Positions 10,863 to 23,836 of a stretch of DNA of 64,000 bases are shown piece after piece. Location of the stretch: positions 9,300,001-9,364,000 of the forward strand of contig NC_046674.1 of the NCBI RefSeq assembly GCF_003369915.1, read 5' to 3'. This DNA comes from Drosophila miranda (taxonomy: Eukaryota > Arthropoda > Insecta > Diptera > Drosophilidae). A program made the position numbers and the translations under genes. Position 1 is the first letter of the stretch. Each line of letters begins with the position of its first letter. The notes under the pieces are model-generated. The model did not search any database, was not told where the DNA came from, and worked only from the letters and a program-made list of their open reading frames with translations.

Positions 10863-13800
10863 TCACATGGACACTGGCGGTCCGCCTCCTCCTGCAGATC
10901 CTGCGCCTGCTGCACCACCACCCCCAACCGATGACTGCGGTGGCGGCGCCGGACTGTAGCCCATCGCTGCCATGTGCTGGACATGTGTTGCGTGTGGGTG
11001 CGGCGAGTGCGGATAGAAGTGCGGATGATGCTGCTGCGGATGTTGGGGGTGTTGAGGATGCTGTGGGTGCTGTGGATGCTGCGGATGGGCATAGGCAAAG
11101 TGATGCGAATGGGGATGTTGCAGGGCATGCGGATGGGCATGGGCATGGGGATGGGGATGCGGCGGCGGATAGTGGTGCGGATGTGGAGCATGTGGATGTT
11201 GCGGTGTCATCGCCGGACTACGTGTCGGTGTGCCCGGCTGCAGGTGATGCGGATGTGGATGCGCGTGCGGATGCTGGCCATGCGGATGCGAATGTTGGTG
11301 CAACATATGCTGTTGTTGTTGTTGCTGTTGTTGCTGTTGCTGCTGCTGTTGTTGGAGATGTTGCGGAGTCGTTGGCGGCGGCCCAGCTATTGGTCCCGTG
11401 GGCGTTGATGGCCTAGGAGTTGATGTTGCGGCCATTGTGCGTGGTAGTGGTGCTCCTGCTGTGGCTCCTCCTCCCAACGGCGTCGGCGTGGGTGTAGATG
11501 GCAGAGCGGCGGCTGTGGAGGCGGCTGTGGGTTTCGCTGGCGAGGCAGGTGCTGCCACCAGCAGTTGGTCGCCTGCAGGTCCCTGCTCTCCTTGTGGATG
11601 TTGTTGTTGTTGTTGTTGTTGTTGTTGTGGTGTCTGTTTTACCGGTGTGGATGTTGTTGTTGTTGTGTTGGTTTTGTTACTGTTGTTGTTGTTGTTTTGG
11701 ATGTTGTTATTGTTGTTGGTATTTTCGCCTAGTGATTCAAAGCGTATGCGTGGATAAAGAAGAAGAAAGAGGAAACACAAACAAATTGAAGTCAAAAATA
11801 ATTAAAATGATTCTTGTACGATTTTCGTGGCACAGTGGCACAGACAGAAATTGATTATTTTCTAGTTGTTGAAATTTTTTCGCAAAAATAGGCAGCCAAT
11901 TCTGAAGGTGTTTCCCGCCCGCCCCAAGTTTTTCAAAAAAAAATTTTTTATTTTTATTTTTTCGATTTTGTGAGGGAACCGAAAACGGAAAGTGCACGAG
12001 AAATAGAAAAAGAAACAGAAGCGCAGAAAATGCAAATGTGAAAGAAAACTACAAGTAGAATTGAGAGAAATCATAAAGAAGAGAGAAGAATGTAAGCACT
12101 TTTAGTTTTGAGTGTATTTTTAAAATTTAGCACATTCTGTTTTCTTTTTATTAATTTTTCCTCTGCCCGAGAAACACTTTTGTGAGTGTGTGTTTTTCGT
12201 GGTCTGCCTTCTGCTGCATTTGCACTACACTTTATATATCATATATGTACATATGTATATCGCGTATATATACATAGCTATAGCTGTAGGTTTACTTACC
12301 AGCTGTTGTGTTGGCCAGGAAGCGCTTGGTTTTGTCGAGTATATAAGGCAGATTGTAGCCATCCTTGGTGTAGCTAAAAACGTAGGGATAATCGGCATAA
12401 TTATAGCATGCTTTTGGGCGTGTTCCGCAATCGATCCACACTTACATTTCTGTGCGTTTTGTGCAAAACAGATTCTTATAATTGCTATAAATGCAAAAGA
12501 GCGTAAACGTGGGCAGACCCTGGCCCAAATATCGAGCGAATTTGATCTGTTCGGGCTTGTTGAGGCCGCACTGATTTAGGGACAGCCAGGGCCGATGATC
12601 CTTGATTTCATACTCCTGCAAATAAGATCGGAATACGGATTTATTTATGAAAATGACTCTAGAGAAGCCTGTTTTACATGTCTCCCCACATCCAAACACG
12701 AACCACCCTTTCCATTAGTCCAAAAAATACCTTTTTGCTCTGTGCCCCACCCCACTACACACCCCTTTTCAGCTTGATTTCCCTTAGTTTTAGGCTTTTT
12801 CTATGCATATTCCCATGACTGCGCTGCAAATACATATACATAAATGTGTATATATGTATTTGCGAGGTTACATAATGTACTACATATATACACATACTCG
12901 ACCGAACCGTACAGCCGTACAACCGTACCTCTCTGCCACCCCTAGAAAACTTATAGACACACACATGGGGCCCGAAAAACTTTACCCACTACTAATCAAA
13001 ACTTATAATTCGTGTACAACGCAAAAGTTTAAAACGAAAATTTTACACAAAAGCCAAAAACTTGCTGAAGGGAAAAGGGATGGAGTGGAATAGGGGTATG
13101 GGGTATGGGGTATGGGGAATGGGGAATGGGGAATGAGTTCCTGAATAACATGGCAAACCAAAAGCCCCGCATATACCAAACCCATACACCCATCCCAAAC
13201 CATCCTTTACAATGTATATTTTATAGTGTAAAAATATAGAATAGGGCCAGAAAAGGGAAGCGGAAAAGGCAGAAAAGCAAACCCAAATAGAAAAGCAAAC
13301 AACATTTTCAATGAAGCCATTTCCCCACCACACACACACAGACCCTGCTCCACCCACACTCCCCCTGCCATGAAAAGGGGCTGGAGGAAGAAGGATGTTT
13401 GCAAAAGACCCCCAATCCAGCCCAGCCCAGCCCAGCCAAGCCTCCGCTCCTCTCCCTCAGAAAAGGGTTACCATACGCCAGTGTGCGTGGCTGTGTTTGT
13501 CTAGCTTTAGTAGGCGCAGCAGCTTAATGGAGGTCTGTGGCGTGGTGCGGCTGTGTGTGTGTGTGTGTGTTAGTTAGGGGGTCTTCGGGTGTCCTCGGGT
13601 CGGTCCTCGTTGAAACTTATCAACATCCTCATAATCAGCACGATGGCAGCGTCGCCACCAACCCACTCACCCCCAAAACTAAACCCACTCGCTCTCTCAC
13701 TCACTCACACTCCTAAGCACACACATGGCAACGCTGTCGAAATGCTGACTCTGAGCTTCAATTCTTCTCTACAGAAAAGTATATGTACATATGTATGTTT

Positions 13801-15954
13801 GTATGTACATGTGTATGTCTGTATGTATGTATGCATGAATGCCTCTCTTTGTATTTGTGTATGTGTGCATACATTTTGGGTTTTGGGCTTTGATTATGTT
13901 AAAAATCAATAGAGCAAAAAGGAGTGACGTCCAAACCAAGGACCAGGACCAGCACCAAAGTGTGAGGCGAAAACTTTACATTTCCAAGAGGCCAGGCCAG
14001 GCCATCAGGCAGAAGAGCATCGGAAGAGGGAGAGTAAGTAAGACACACAGCACAGAGACAACCAACTCAACACTCTCTTTCCGTGATGATAGGCAGCGCG
14101 ACACCTGGAAGCCAGAAGGACGGACGCAGCAGCAGGCGTCTCATTAACAAGCACACAACTGGTAGGTGGGGTGGGGGGTAGGTGTGGTGTGGTGTGGTGT
14201 GCTGACAAGTGAAGCACTGTTGCTGCTCTGCTGACTGTTTCGCAGTCAAACAAACAGAAAAGAAGAAAAACGACACAAAAAAAAGCACGAAGAGGAATAA
14301 AAACAGAACGAAAATGGCAATGTGTTGCGGTATTTTGTTCTTGCCTTCGCTTCTGTTTCTGTTTTCGTAACGTTTCATTTTTTTCCCTTTTTTTCCTTTT
14401 TTGCAAACTTATTGGCAGACATTGTTTTTGTTTTTGTGTTTGTGCGTGACGTCGCCATGTTTGGGTGTGTGTGTGTGTGTGTGTGTTAGTGTGGCGGGAT
14501 TGCGGTTGTTGTCTGTGGTGTGTTGTTGCTTTTGTTGGCATGTTTGTATTGAGACAAGTGTGAATTGTTTTCCCTTTTTTGCTGTTGTTGTTGCTTCTGT
14601 TTCTGTTGTGGGTGTTGCTTGTGCGTGCTGTGACTGAGGAGGGAGCAGGAGCAGGAACAGCAACAGCAACAAAGAGCAGCAACAATAACGGTTCGTGTTT
14701 TGGCTGTTGCTGCCATGATTTTTTGATTCTTTTTCGAGGGTTGCCCGACTGCGTAGCCTGTGTGCGTGCACTGTGTGTGGCAAAGGGCGTGCTTTGGGGG
14801 CGGGGCAGGGTGTGTGAGGGCAACAATTTTCACACTTTCACTCTTTCCTCCTGTTCCTGTGGAGCTGTGTCTGCCGCTTAACAGGTTTTTTGTGTGTGTG
14901 CAATGAGCAGGTGACAAAAAGGGGTGTTGAATGCGTGTCAATTTCCCACTGTTCCCCAACCTTTTCATTAGGCAACTAATTTGGCTGGAACACGGGGGGC
15001 GGGTATGCGACGCTAATGCCTCCACCTGCTCTAAACCACACACATGGATGATGTGAAAAAAACGTTAGCCAACACTTATTTAATATGTCCCCAAATGTTG
15101 CACAAAAGCTAAATATTTTATACGGTTCTACATGCTAGAAATACATATGTATGTTTGTATGAGACATGTACAGTTATGTTGAGATATATATACATATATG
15201 TATGTACCATATGTACATATACATACATGTGTAGATATGTATGCATGTATAATTTAAAATTATAATCAATGCCCCATGCATGTGTTTGGATGTGTGAGCG
15301 CGTAAATTGTGCGAACCCGAGACATTGTACCTGCCCTGCTGCCTCCCATCATCACCCCAACCCCATGGCACTACCAGTCCCACAGTAAGCTGTCCTTTAC
15401 CCACACATACGCTTGGCAGCACACAAAGTTAGGCAAAAGGGAATGCACTTGTATGGGTAAAGCTGACTGCATGCGCACTTAGTAGCCTTCAGCCTTCGCC
15501 ATACACCCACCTACAGCCCGTTGCCCACCCACTCCGATAGAGACATGTATAAAGTGTGTTGATAAAATGTACACACACACGCCGACAGAGAGACTTTGTG
15601 AGAAAAGGACATGCCCAAGCAGGCAGCGGACAGTCCAACGGAAGCCAGCCCCTCGGAATCCCTTCAAGTAACTTGATGATGGTATGCGTGTGTGTATGTG
15701 TGTAAGAACAGTGGCAGGGGCATTGGGGGAATATACAATTACTCAATAGCACCACCTACCGCCTGGCTGCTGCCTTGAGATTTTTGGGGGTTGCCCCCAC
15801 ACTCACTCACACCCACAGACGCCACAGACACACAAAGAGAGACACTACTACACATACCATGGGCGACATGGTAGTTTGAGCAGCAGCAGAGACAGATGCA
15901 GCGGGCATAAGCAGGAGCAGCCTTTTCCAAGTAAGTTTTTGAGCGTGAGCCAAG

Positions 15955-15986
<32 letters not shown>

Positions 15987-18900
15987 AAGAGCAAGGTGGG
16001 TGGCAGAAAGCAAGAGAATCCTAACGTGAGAGAGCGTCACAAATTTTGAGTTAGGGAGCAGTAAAGTAGGTGGAAGAGCGAGAGCGTCTTAGAACTAAAA
16101 TGTTGTAATATTCGGATTCCCCCCCCCCCCCCCCCCCCGTACCCACCACCCCGCTGCCTGCCCACCCACACCATGTTGAAATAAGGTTAGAGCCGTGCTT
16201 CCTCTACTTCTTTCTCCTCCTCCTCCACGTCTCTCTCTGTCTCCCTCTTTTCGTAGTTGTTGTATTATGCCATCAATGCCATTTTGTACATAGTTTGGCG
16301 AGTGTTTCTATGTAGATATGTGTGTGTGTGCCCGGAGGGGCGGTCGACAAATCTAGATGGGCGCTTTCTCTCTCTCTCTGTGTGTGTGTGTGCGTTCCTC
16401 TGATAAAGCCGAACGTAATGAGCATGGCAGAGTGTTTGTGGGGTTGACTCTGGCATAGTGTTGAAAAGGGCGCCAAATGTATGAAGAAAGGAGAGACCGG
16501 GGCCGGGAACGTCCACGGCCACCATCCAGAGCATGTATAGGTGTTTAGAAGCATACACATACACGCACACAGCCCCCACCCACCCACACAGCATACACAT
16601 GCATACATACATTGGAGCACACATGATTACAGTTGTATGCGGAATTTGTGGTTGGCTGCAGTCAGCGTCGACAGCGACGCCAGCGTCCCTGCTGCTTCTC
16701 CTGTTATTACAATTTATAATGACATTTGTGTGAGTGTGAGAGAGAGTCCTCTTTGTAGGTGTGGGGGTGGGGGAGTAGAAGTGGGTGGGTGGGCCACATA
16801 ATGGGCCGAGAAATGCGCCTGTGTATTGGGGATATGGATAGGGTGCATGTTTATATTATGAATATATCCCCATTTTCCCCATGTATATTTTCGGCGTTTT
16901 GGGTACCTGCAAATGGTTGGATTTTCGAAATACATATCGTGGGATCTGATGGGATGCTGGAACTTAAGCAGGGGTATAACTAATACCACACTTCCATTAG
17001 CTGAATATTAACATTAGCCGATAATGCTGCTTCCAACTGGGATCTATCATCCCCACACGTCGTTCACACGTGAGTGAGCATTTCCGAAGTGGGATTCCCC
17101 ATAACATTGGAGCCAGGCATAGATGTTCCCTTGGGGAATCTTTGATAATGTAATGATTAGATAAGGGCACATCAAGAAAGGTGCAATTTTCAGTAAATAA
17201 AGCTAAGGTTGAAGGTTCTGTACCTTTGACTGGGACTGGAATTGACTATAGAGTATGACTCAAGTATAAAATAGGCGACCCCTATTCTGGGTATTTCAGG
17301 AAATTGATAAATAGTAGCATGTTTCTGTGTGGAAATATACGAAAAATCAAGCTTAAATAGTTACGTTCAGGGTGTGAAAATGTTAACGGTGTTCCCTGCC
17401 GGCGATGGTTGCCATCATAATAAATGCGTACATATGTGCAAATATTTAAATTTCATATGAAAATGAGGAAAAAGGAGAGCGCTCAAAGCTCCCTATATAC
17501 ACGTAGAATCCCTCCTCCACACACAGACACCTACACACCAGTATATGCATGGCAGAGCTCCACGAAATTCGACTCGTTCCTCCAGCCCAACCCCAAGCCT
17601 AATCACAGCCCAACATCCGCCAACCCAGAGACCACCCCTCCTATTCCCGCTCCCGCTCCCGTTCTCATTTCCATTTCCATTTTCCATTTACTCACCTCGC
17701 AAAACTTGATGAAATTCTCGACCACAATCGATTTGTCCGTCAGCGTCATTTGGCCCGTGAATCGGACGCCCAGCTGCTTGAGCGTGTCCTTCTTCTTAGA
17801 GGGGAGCTTGTTCATGTGCTGGAAGATGCCCTCCTCCACCTTGTGGGAGGGATGCACCTCGAAGTTCTCCTTGATCACGAAGCTGCCGAGCAGCTTGGGG
17901 GCGTGCGACGAGGAGGAGGCGGTCGAGGAGGAGCTGGCGCCCGTCAGAATGCCACCAAACTCCCCGGCACTACCGCAGGCAGCGCCCTCCGACGAGGTAT
18001 TTGAGTTGGAGGCATTCAAATGGGAGTTGGGGAAGGCGAGTAGCTCCAGCGAGGACTCGTTTGAGTTGGAGGACCCGTTGGAGGCCATGTGCTGCAGGTC
18101 GAAGATGGTCTGCTTTGAATCGTGGTCAAAGACGTCCAGCGCGGAGGAGCTGGTGTCCAGCTGGTGGCTATTGGAGGCGCGCGAAACTGAGGAGAGAAGT
18201 GCGGCCACCTTACGGGAGGCGGAACGCGATTTCTGGGAGGTGCTTGTGTCCAGGTCGAGGAGCCCCGCACTGGCCACGGGCGATTGGGGTGGCGGGGGTG
18301 GTGTACCAGCGCCTGCCACTGCCGCTAGTGCTGCTCCCGGTACTCCCTTGGTGCTTTTCTCTGATGCTGCTGCCGCTGCTGCAGCAGCGGAGCTATCGCC
18401 CGCCGTGGCACTGGCTGTTCCCGGCGTAAAGTCCGTAGAGTGGCGCAGATATTTTATAAACTCGAAGGAACCATCAAAGTGCTGGGGCACCGATACCGAT
18501 CCCCCATTGGGGGTGGCCACCGCCGTGGGCCAGCGATTGCTTGCAGGGGATGGTCCTACGACTGATCCTCCTGCTGCCCCCGGTATAGCTGCTGCTGATG
18601 GCGGCGCTGCGGCGACACCCGACTCTGCAGCGACATAGGCGGCGGCGGCGGCGGCAGCGACTGTGTGCGAGTGAGAACTCGGCGTCGTCGTCGGATTACC
18701 ACTACCTGAGCTGGCAGGCAGGCAGGTTTCTCGTTGCGTATGGGACGACGACGATGACGCCGCCGCTGCTGCCTCGTAGGAGAAATCCGTGCCGCAGCCA
18801 TTGGATAAATGTGTGTGGGAATACTGTAGTTGTTGTTGTTGCAACTGCTGCGACTGCTGCTGCTGCCCCGACGATGCGCCTGCGCCGCAGCCAAACACTT

Positions 18901-19018
18901 GAAATTCCTCGAATTGAGTGCATTTCAGTTCGCCATTGCTCAAGTACTTGGAAAACTCCGAGGGATCGTTGAGCGAATTGAGGAAGAAGGAGCTGAAATT
19001 GCTCGATATGCAGGACAT
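10863..19018 (-). CDS. Unrecognised protein B, paralogue of gene A
   Basis: The exons are 17696-19018, 12446-12615 (170 nt), 12300-12373 and 10863-11728, all GT-AG and phase-consistent, giving 810 aa. The N-terminal third is Ala/Ser/Thr/Gln-rich. Residues about 373-441 carry ENFEVHPSHKVEEG...LPSKKK...ENFIKFCE. The next exon continues EYEIKDHRPW...QIKFARYLGQGL and a basic segment (DKTKRF). These align with protein A at the same splice sites: the middle exon is 170 nt in both and the phases are identical. The last exon is low complexity: poly-Asn, two poly-Gln runs, Pro-Thr, and long His-Pro/His-Gln-Pro repeats. The composition suggests a nuclear regulator, but that is inference; I cannot name the family. 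A 5 kb intron separates the first exon from the second. Confidence 0.78.
13093..13135. repeat. GGGGTATG/GGGGAATG minisatellite
   Basis: About six tandem units of 7-8 nt, first GGGGTAT then GGGGAAT, inside the large intron of gene B. Confidence 0.85.
15953..15988. repeat. GA dinucleotide run
   Basis: An (AG)n tract with one GC interruption. In flies such tracts can bind GAGA factor, but this one sits in a generally microsatellite-rich intron, so no function is claimed. Confidence 0.8.
16119..16138. repeat. Poly-C homopolymer, 20 nt
   Basis: An uninterrupted run of about 20 C. Its exact length is likely to be unreliable in any assembly. Confidence 0.9.
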
Positions 19019-19314
19019 GTTGCACGCGCGGGGGGTATGTATATATATATATATTTATATGTGTGTGTGTGTTTCTATGTTAATGTGTTGCGTTGCTAAT
19101 ACTGTGGCGTCTTACAGATATAGTATGGTGCAGAATATCCCTTTAAAGCTTTTCCCAAACAATTAAATGGCACATGAATACAATGATTATAGTAGTAGTA
19201 GCAGCAGCTTTTCTTTGATGCAGTTTCGATATTTTCACTCAATTCTTTTCCTTGGTTTTTTTGTTGTGGGTTTTCCAGTCGATTTCTCGTTTTACTGCCG
19301 CTTCTCTGCTTCTC

Positions 19315-19356
<42 letters not shown>

Positions 19357-22084
19357 CGCTTCCTTTGCGGGCTAGCTGCGGTTCATATTTTATTACAATT
19401 TTCCACAAGCAGCGCAGCACACACACACTCAGACGCCAGCATTACTTGTGCTCATGTGTGTGGGGCACTGGCACGTCGGTATGGCTGTGTGTGTATAGGT
19501 ATGTATAAATTTTTCTTATTATAGCAAAGTGTAATTTATTATTCTTATTGCTTGCTCGCGCACTGTTCGCTGCTGCTGCCTTTCCGCTCCTTGAAACGGC
19601 CTTTCCCTCCTCGTATGTGGTCTCTTATAGCACACACACACACTCGAAAACAAATAACGAGAAAAAAACACACACGCACGTACACTACTATCTGGCGGCG
19701 GGCCCTGCAAATAGGCTTTTTTTGAAACTGGTCTGGCCTTTTGGGGTCTTGGTATTACTGGTCTTTGCTTTGGGTCTGGGGGCCTGCTCTCTCGGGCCTC
19801 CTCTTCTGTCTTTTTGCCTATTTTATTATTACTTGGCTTTCTTTATTATTATAATTATTTGAGGGCTCTTTTTGCACTATTTTCAGTGGTTTTTTTGGCT
19901 AATATTCGTCTACACACACGCACGCCGTACACCAAAAAAAAAAAAAAACACCGTTTGGATTCAGGCGAGGCGCGGTCTTTCGTCGCTGTCGGCGTTTCTT
20001 TATATTTCGTTTTTCTGGCTCGCTTTTGCTTTACTTTCAAAACAAATGCCGCCGCTGCTCCATACGGAAAAACGGAAAATCTTATCTTGTTGTTGCTATT
20101 ATTTCCACCGTTCCGAAACACGACATTGCCGGAGCACACAACGAAAGAAAATGAGCGAAGAGCGAAAATCGTACAATGCTGCCTGAACAGCTCTGCTGCG
20201 GCAACGTTAATCTTAGCTCTCTTTCACACTCACTGCTCTCGCGTTTTTGCTCTCCCTTCCTCACTTAAGTCGCTCTCTCGTTTGCCTGCGTTTGCGTGTG
20301 TGTGCAATCAGTTGTAGGTGTGCAGTTGTTGTTGCTGCCAACTGAGACTAGGAAACGTGTATTTCTCTTCTCTCTTCCTGCGACAGGCTGCTGCTGCTTT
20401 GCTAACCTAACCCTTTCCATATAAACCTGATTTAATCTTTGATTATTATGCCTGTTGTTGCTGCTGCTCTCCTCTGCGCTCTCGCTGTAGGATTATGGAT
20501 ATGGCTGGGGCTGCTGCTGGCTCTGCTATTTTTGAAAATTCCACTAAATTATCCGTTGGTGCCCCGTCGCCGTACCCCCCTCGCAGAAGCAGCGACGCGC
20601 GCTCTTGTATTTGTGCAGGTAAAAACAGTTCATTTGCCTAGAGTTGCCACATCGTCGGGTTTTGGCAGGACCACCTGGAAAGCGTATAAATGCGAAATTT
20701 TATTGTCTGTCCATGTGCACGGAAAAGGTTTACAGTTTTTTACGATACTCCAGACATTAAAGACATTCAGATTGCCCAGCAAAGCTGAACAGGTAGCAAT
20801 GACTCTGCCTGCGATCTCAAGGCCAAGAACAGCGAAGGTTCTGGCAACCCCCTAGCTGGCCACCTTAGAACCGTATGTTTTCGCGCCGCCGCCACCTCCT
20901 CCGCCTTTCCACCAGAAGTGGCCAAGGAATAATACTTAAGCCACAATTTATGGCTATTTCAGCGTTTTGTGCCAGGAATTTTTATATGTAGTTGTATTAT
21001 GGATACAGAAAAGGGCGCATGGCCTATAGTTAGTTGCCTTATGACTTTTGTTTAAAAGATACATATCGCTGTTAATTTGTTTAAATATAGCCAGCGCAAG
21101 GAAGTCATCAATTAAACAGCCTCTGCATTATTGTTGTAACAATTACCTCTACAGTGCTTTTTTGGCACAATTTCGTTTTCAAATTCAAAAGCGCTGCAAA
21201 CATTTCGTCGTTAATAGAAATTCTCACACAAATTTTTGTTGTTACAACACGGCGGCAACAGGGCAATTTACATACATAGATTGGTCTGCACATATGTACA
21301 TACATCCATGCGCATATGCATGTGTGTGTGTGAGTAATTTTTCAATTAATTTTAATTATAAACTTAATTAGGAAATCAATGAACGACGCGAACAGAACGG
21401 AACGGAACAGAAACACACACAAATTGAGGAAAACGACAACATATGTATGTATTGTCTTCATATGCACATGTGTAATACATATTGTGTATATGCATATGCT
21501 CAGCGCAAGTGCGAGCGAGCCCGAATATCCATAACTGAAAAACAGCAAAAACAATGAATGACAACAATTCTCATCAAGTACGCTGCGCATACAACATAAA
21601 ATGGGGCGAACAGAAGAGGAGCGCAGCGGCGAGCAGATGAGAGGCCCCAAAAACTAGCGAAACGCTCGTTGGAAAGCGAAGCGAAAATAAAGTTACAGTT
21701 TTGATCAGTTTTTTCTTTATTATTTTCCTAAATTTATTATTGACATTATTTTACTGTATTTATTCCTTGCTGCGGTTACATACATATCAGTTAATTTAAA
21801 AAACTGCGGGCTTGTTTACGTATTGGGAGACGAATATTATATATTTAAAGAGATGTTTGTCATCTCCGGCTGCAATGAATGCTGAAACTAATCAGTCTTG
21901 GTTTTAAAGCTATCTCAACGAAATATATATAACGATGTATGTATATATGTACAGTCATTTAATGAAATGCATGAAGGTATAAAAAAATTTGAATCTGTGA
22001 AAAATACATTCATAATTACGTTTCAAAGAAGCTTGGAAAACAGAATTTTAACATTAAGTAAAAGAAATAGGGTATACAAATGTC
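19019..22084. other. Upstream region of gene B
   Basis: This 3 kb stretch lies between the gene B start codon (leftward) and a repeat in front of QTRT2. It probably contains gene B's promoter and 5' UTR, possibly with untranslated exons. It includes a TC run (19318-19353), a TA run (19038-19055), a poly-A run near 19935-19948 and CA-rich segments. Several open frames occur but look like low-complexity chance frames; none has a recognisable domain. Confidence 0.5.
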
Positions 22085-22400
22085 CATACTCCGTAAATAT
22101 GTTGTTGATCTGTAGCAAATATGTAGTTACCGTGTAGTTGCCATGTAAAAACGGGCATTTTTTTGTCGACCTTCTTTGTTTAAACCTAATTTTATAAACA
22201 ATCTTATAAAAAGGAGTCTTTTAACTGTGCCAATATGGTAGAAAATCAATTAATAAATCGGATAAAAATATGTGTTTAGCGCTGAGGGTTCTAGTTAGTT
22301 TGTAACATTAGACCGAACAGCAAAATTTGAGGAATCGAATTTTCATCGGTCTGAGGGTCAGACGGTATAAATAAGACCGCGATAAGTCGTGCGTATATTT
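22085..22400 (+). repeat. Dispersed promoter-type repeat, copy 1 (upstream of QTRT2)
   Basis: This sequence shares ordered blocks with 59030-59405: GTAGCAAATATGTAGT, CGTGTAGTTGCCATGTA, a block around CTGAGGGTTCTAGTTAG, and a last block with CTGAGGGTCAGACGGTAT. The final part (GACGGTATAAATAAGACCGCGATAAG) is a diverged version of the GGTATATTTTA.CGATAA.TCCGCGGTCACACTG end seen in other copies. It stops about 60 nt before the QTRT2 start codon, so it probably includes that gene's promoter. The alignment was made by eye. Confidence 0.65.
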
Positions 22401-22459
22401 GATCGATAAATCCAAATGGAATTTTATTCTAAAGATATTCCAAATAGAGGGGAACCGGC

Positions 22460-23775
22460 ATGAAATTCGTGATAGAGAGCCTCACCAAGAACAGTGGGCG
22501 TCTGGGCCGGCTGCACATAAAGGATGGAGCACCAGGGCAGCGGACACCGCTGCTTATGCAGACAACAAAAGGCGGCAGCATTCCGTATTTGTCCGCCGAC
22601 GTTTTTGAGAGCCATGTGACGGAGACGCCACAGCTGTTGGAGCTGACCCTGTCGACCATCGACCATATGTCGGAGGCGCTGGCCCAGTGGAACAATGCAG
22701 ATAGGGGACTGAGTGATTACATTGGATTTCCAGGACATTTGAATGTGCTGCTCCTACGGGATCCTTGCGAGACGACGCCGGCGGGTGGCAACGACCGGGA
22801 CATACAGCCGCTGTTCACGCGCCGTGGCAAGGAGTCGCTTTCGCCCCAGCGATACATGGAAATGGTGGCTAGCCTCAGGCCAGACATCTACCAGGGGCTC
22901 TGCGATGCCGACACCAATGCAGAGAGCGGCAAGAAACGCGTTCAGAAATCCGTGGATCGCACCGAGAAGTTAATGCACTACATTTACGAGCACAAGAGCA
23001 AAGTGGACTCTACCCTGCTGGCCCCCATTGTGGGTGGCTACAACACCTTTGCGCGGACGCAGTCCATCAAACATGCCCTCGAACAGCCATCAGGCAGCTA
23101 TGGCGGCTACGTCTTCGAGGGATTCCACACGAATGGCTTGTCTGCCACCACACTGGACGCTTCAAAGCTGCTTCCCATTGTCGAGCATTGTGTTGGGCAG
23201 CTGGAGGAGGAAAAGCCGCGAATGGTTCCGGGTGCCTATACACCTTTGACCACGCTGGAGCTTATCGGCCTGGGCATGGATCTGTTCGACACTTCCTACG
23301 CCTATTGTGCCGCAGTCAACTTTAAGGCCTTGACGTTTACCTTTGTCCAGGATGAAGTCGTGCACGTCCCCTTGCTTGACATCACGGACGATGCTATCAA
23401 GGAGGATTTCTCGCCTCTGCTGAAAAATTGCGACTGCCTAAGCTGCCAGAAGCACACGCGTGCCTACGTCCATCATCTGTACAAGACCAAAGAGCTGCTG
23501 GGCCCCATTCTACTGATGGTGTAAGTGAAATCTAGAATTCTTTATTCGATAGCAAGGCCAATGATTACTCTCTTCCCTTTTACAGCCACAATCTGCATCA
23601 CTACATGGCCTTCTTTGAGGCGATAAGGGAGAGCATAGCCAGGGATGGCCTGCCGCAGCTGACGGAGCTAGTAAGGCGGCAGAACGGGGACTCCCAGGTG
23701 GATTATAGCATCGCACCGAACCGGAAAGTAATTAGCAAAGCAACGATGGGCAAAGGATGGGCAGCTGCCGTGTGA
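22460..23775 (+). CDS. Queuine tRNA-ribosyltransferase accessory subunit 2 (QTRT2/QTRTD1)
   Basis: This is the non-catalytic partner of QTRT1 in the TGT heterodimer that exchanges guanine 34 for queuine in tRNAs with GUN anticodons; in animals it is found at mitochondria. Exons are 22460-23520 and 23586-23775 (65-nt intron), giving 416 aa. The TGT zinc site is complete: Cys324, Cys326, Cys329 (CDCLSC) and His355, with the TGT C-x-C-x2-C-x25-H spacing. His355 lies just after the splice junction, which confirms the splice. The N-terminus ([10 protein letters not shown]...[17 protein letters not shown]) fits the family. The gene is convergent with GDPGP1, the two stops being only about 60 nt apart. 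I believe this is the D. melanogaster CG3434 orthologue. Confidence 0.95.
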
Positions 23776-23801
23776 CTTTTATAAGGAGCAGATTTAGTCT
23801 A

Positions 23802-23807
23802 AATAAA
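23802..23807 (+). terminator. Poly(A) signal for QTRT2
   Basis: AATAAA 26 nt after the QTRT2 stop and 30 nt before the stop codon of the convergent GDPGP1. The two 3' ends must therefore be very close or overlap. Confidence 0.7.
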
Positions 23808-23836
23808 TAGCCTCTTGGCCTTTATGTGTATTCTTT

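Larger units (their letters stand above)
12616..17695 (-). other. Large intron of gene B, microsatellite-rich
   Basis: This is a 5 kb intron with GTGAGT donor and TTGCAG acceptor. It contains many simple repeats: TG/CA runs (13550-13570, 14464-14486), a GGGGTATG/GGGGAATG minisatellite (13093-13135), a GA run (15953-15988), a poly-C run (16119-16138), and GTATGTA-type sequence (13790-13840, 15140-15250). Open frames on both strands are driven by these repeats. I see no nested gene. Confidence 0.7.

Noticed and set aside
20439-20855. 138-codon plus-strand open frame with a hydrophobic N-terminus
   Set aside because: No recognisable domain, no splice or promoter context, and repeat-driven leucine/alanine content. 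Treated as chance.
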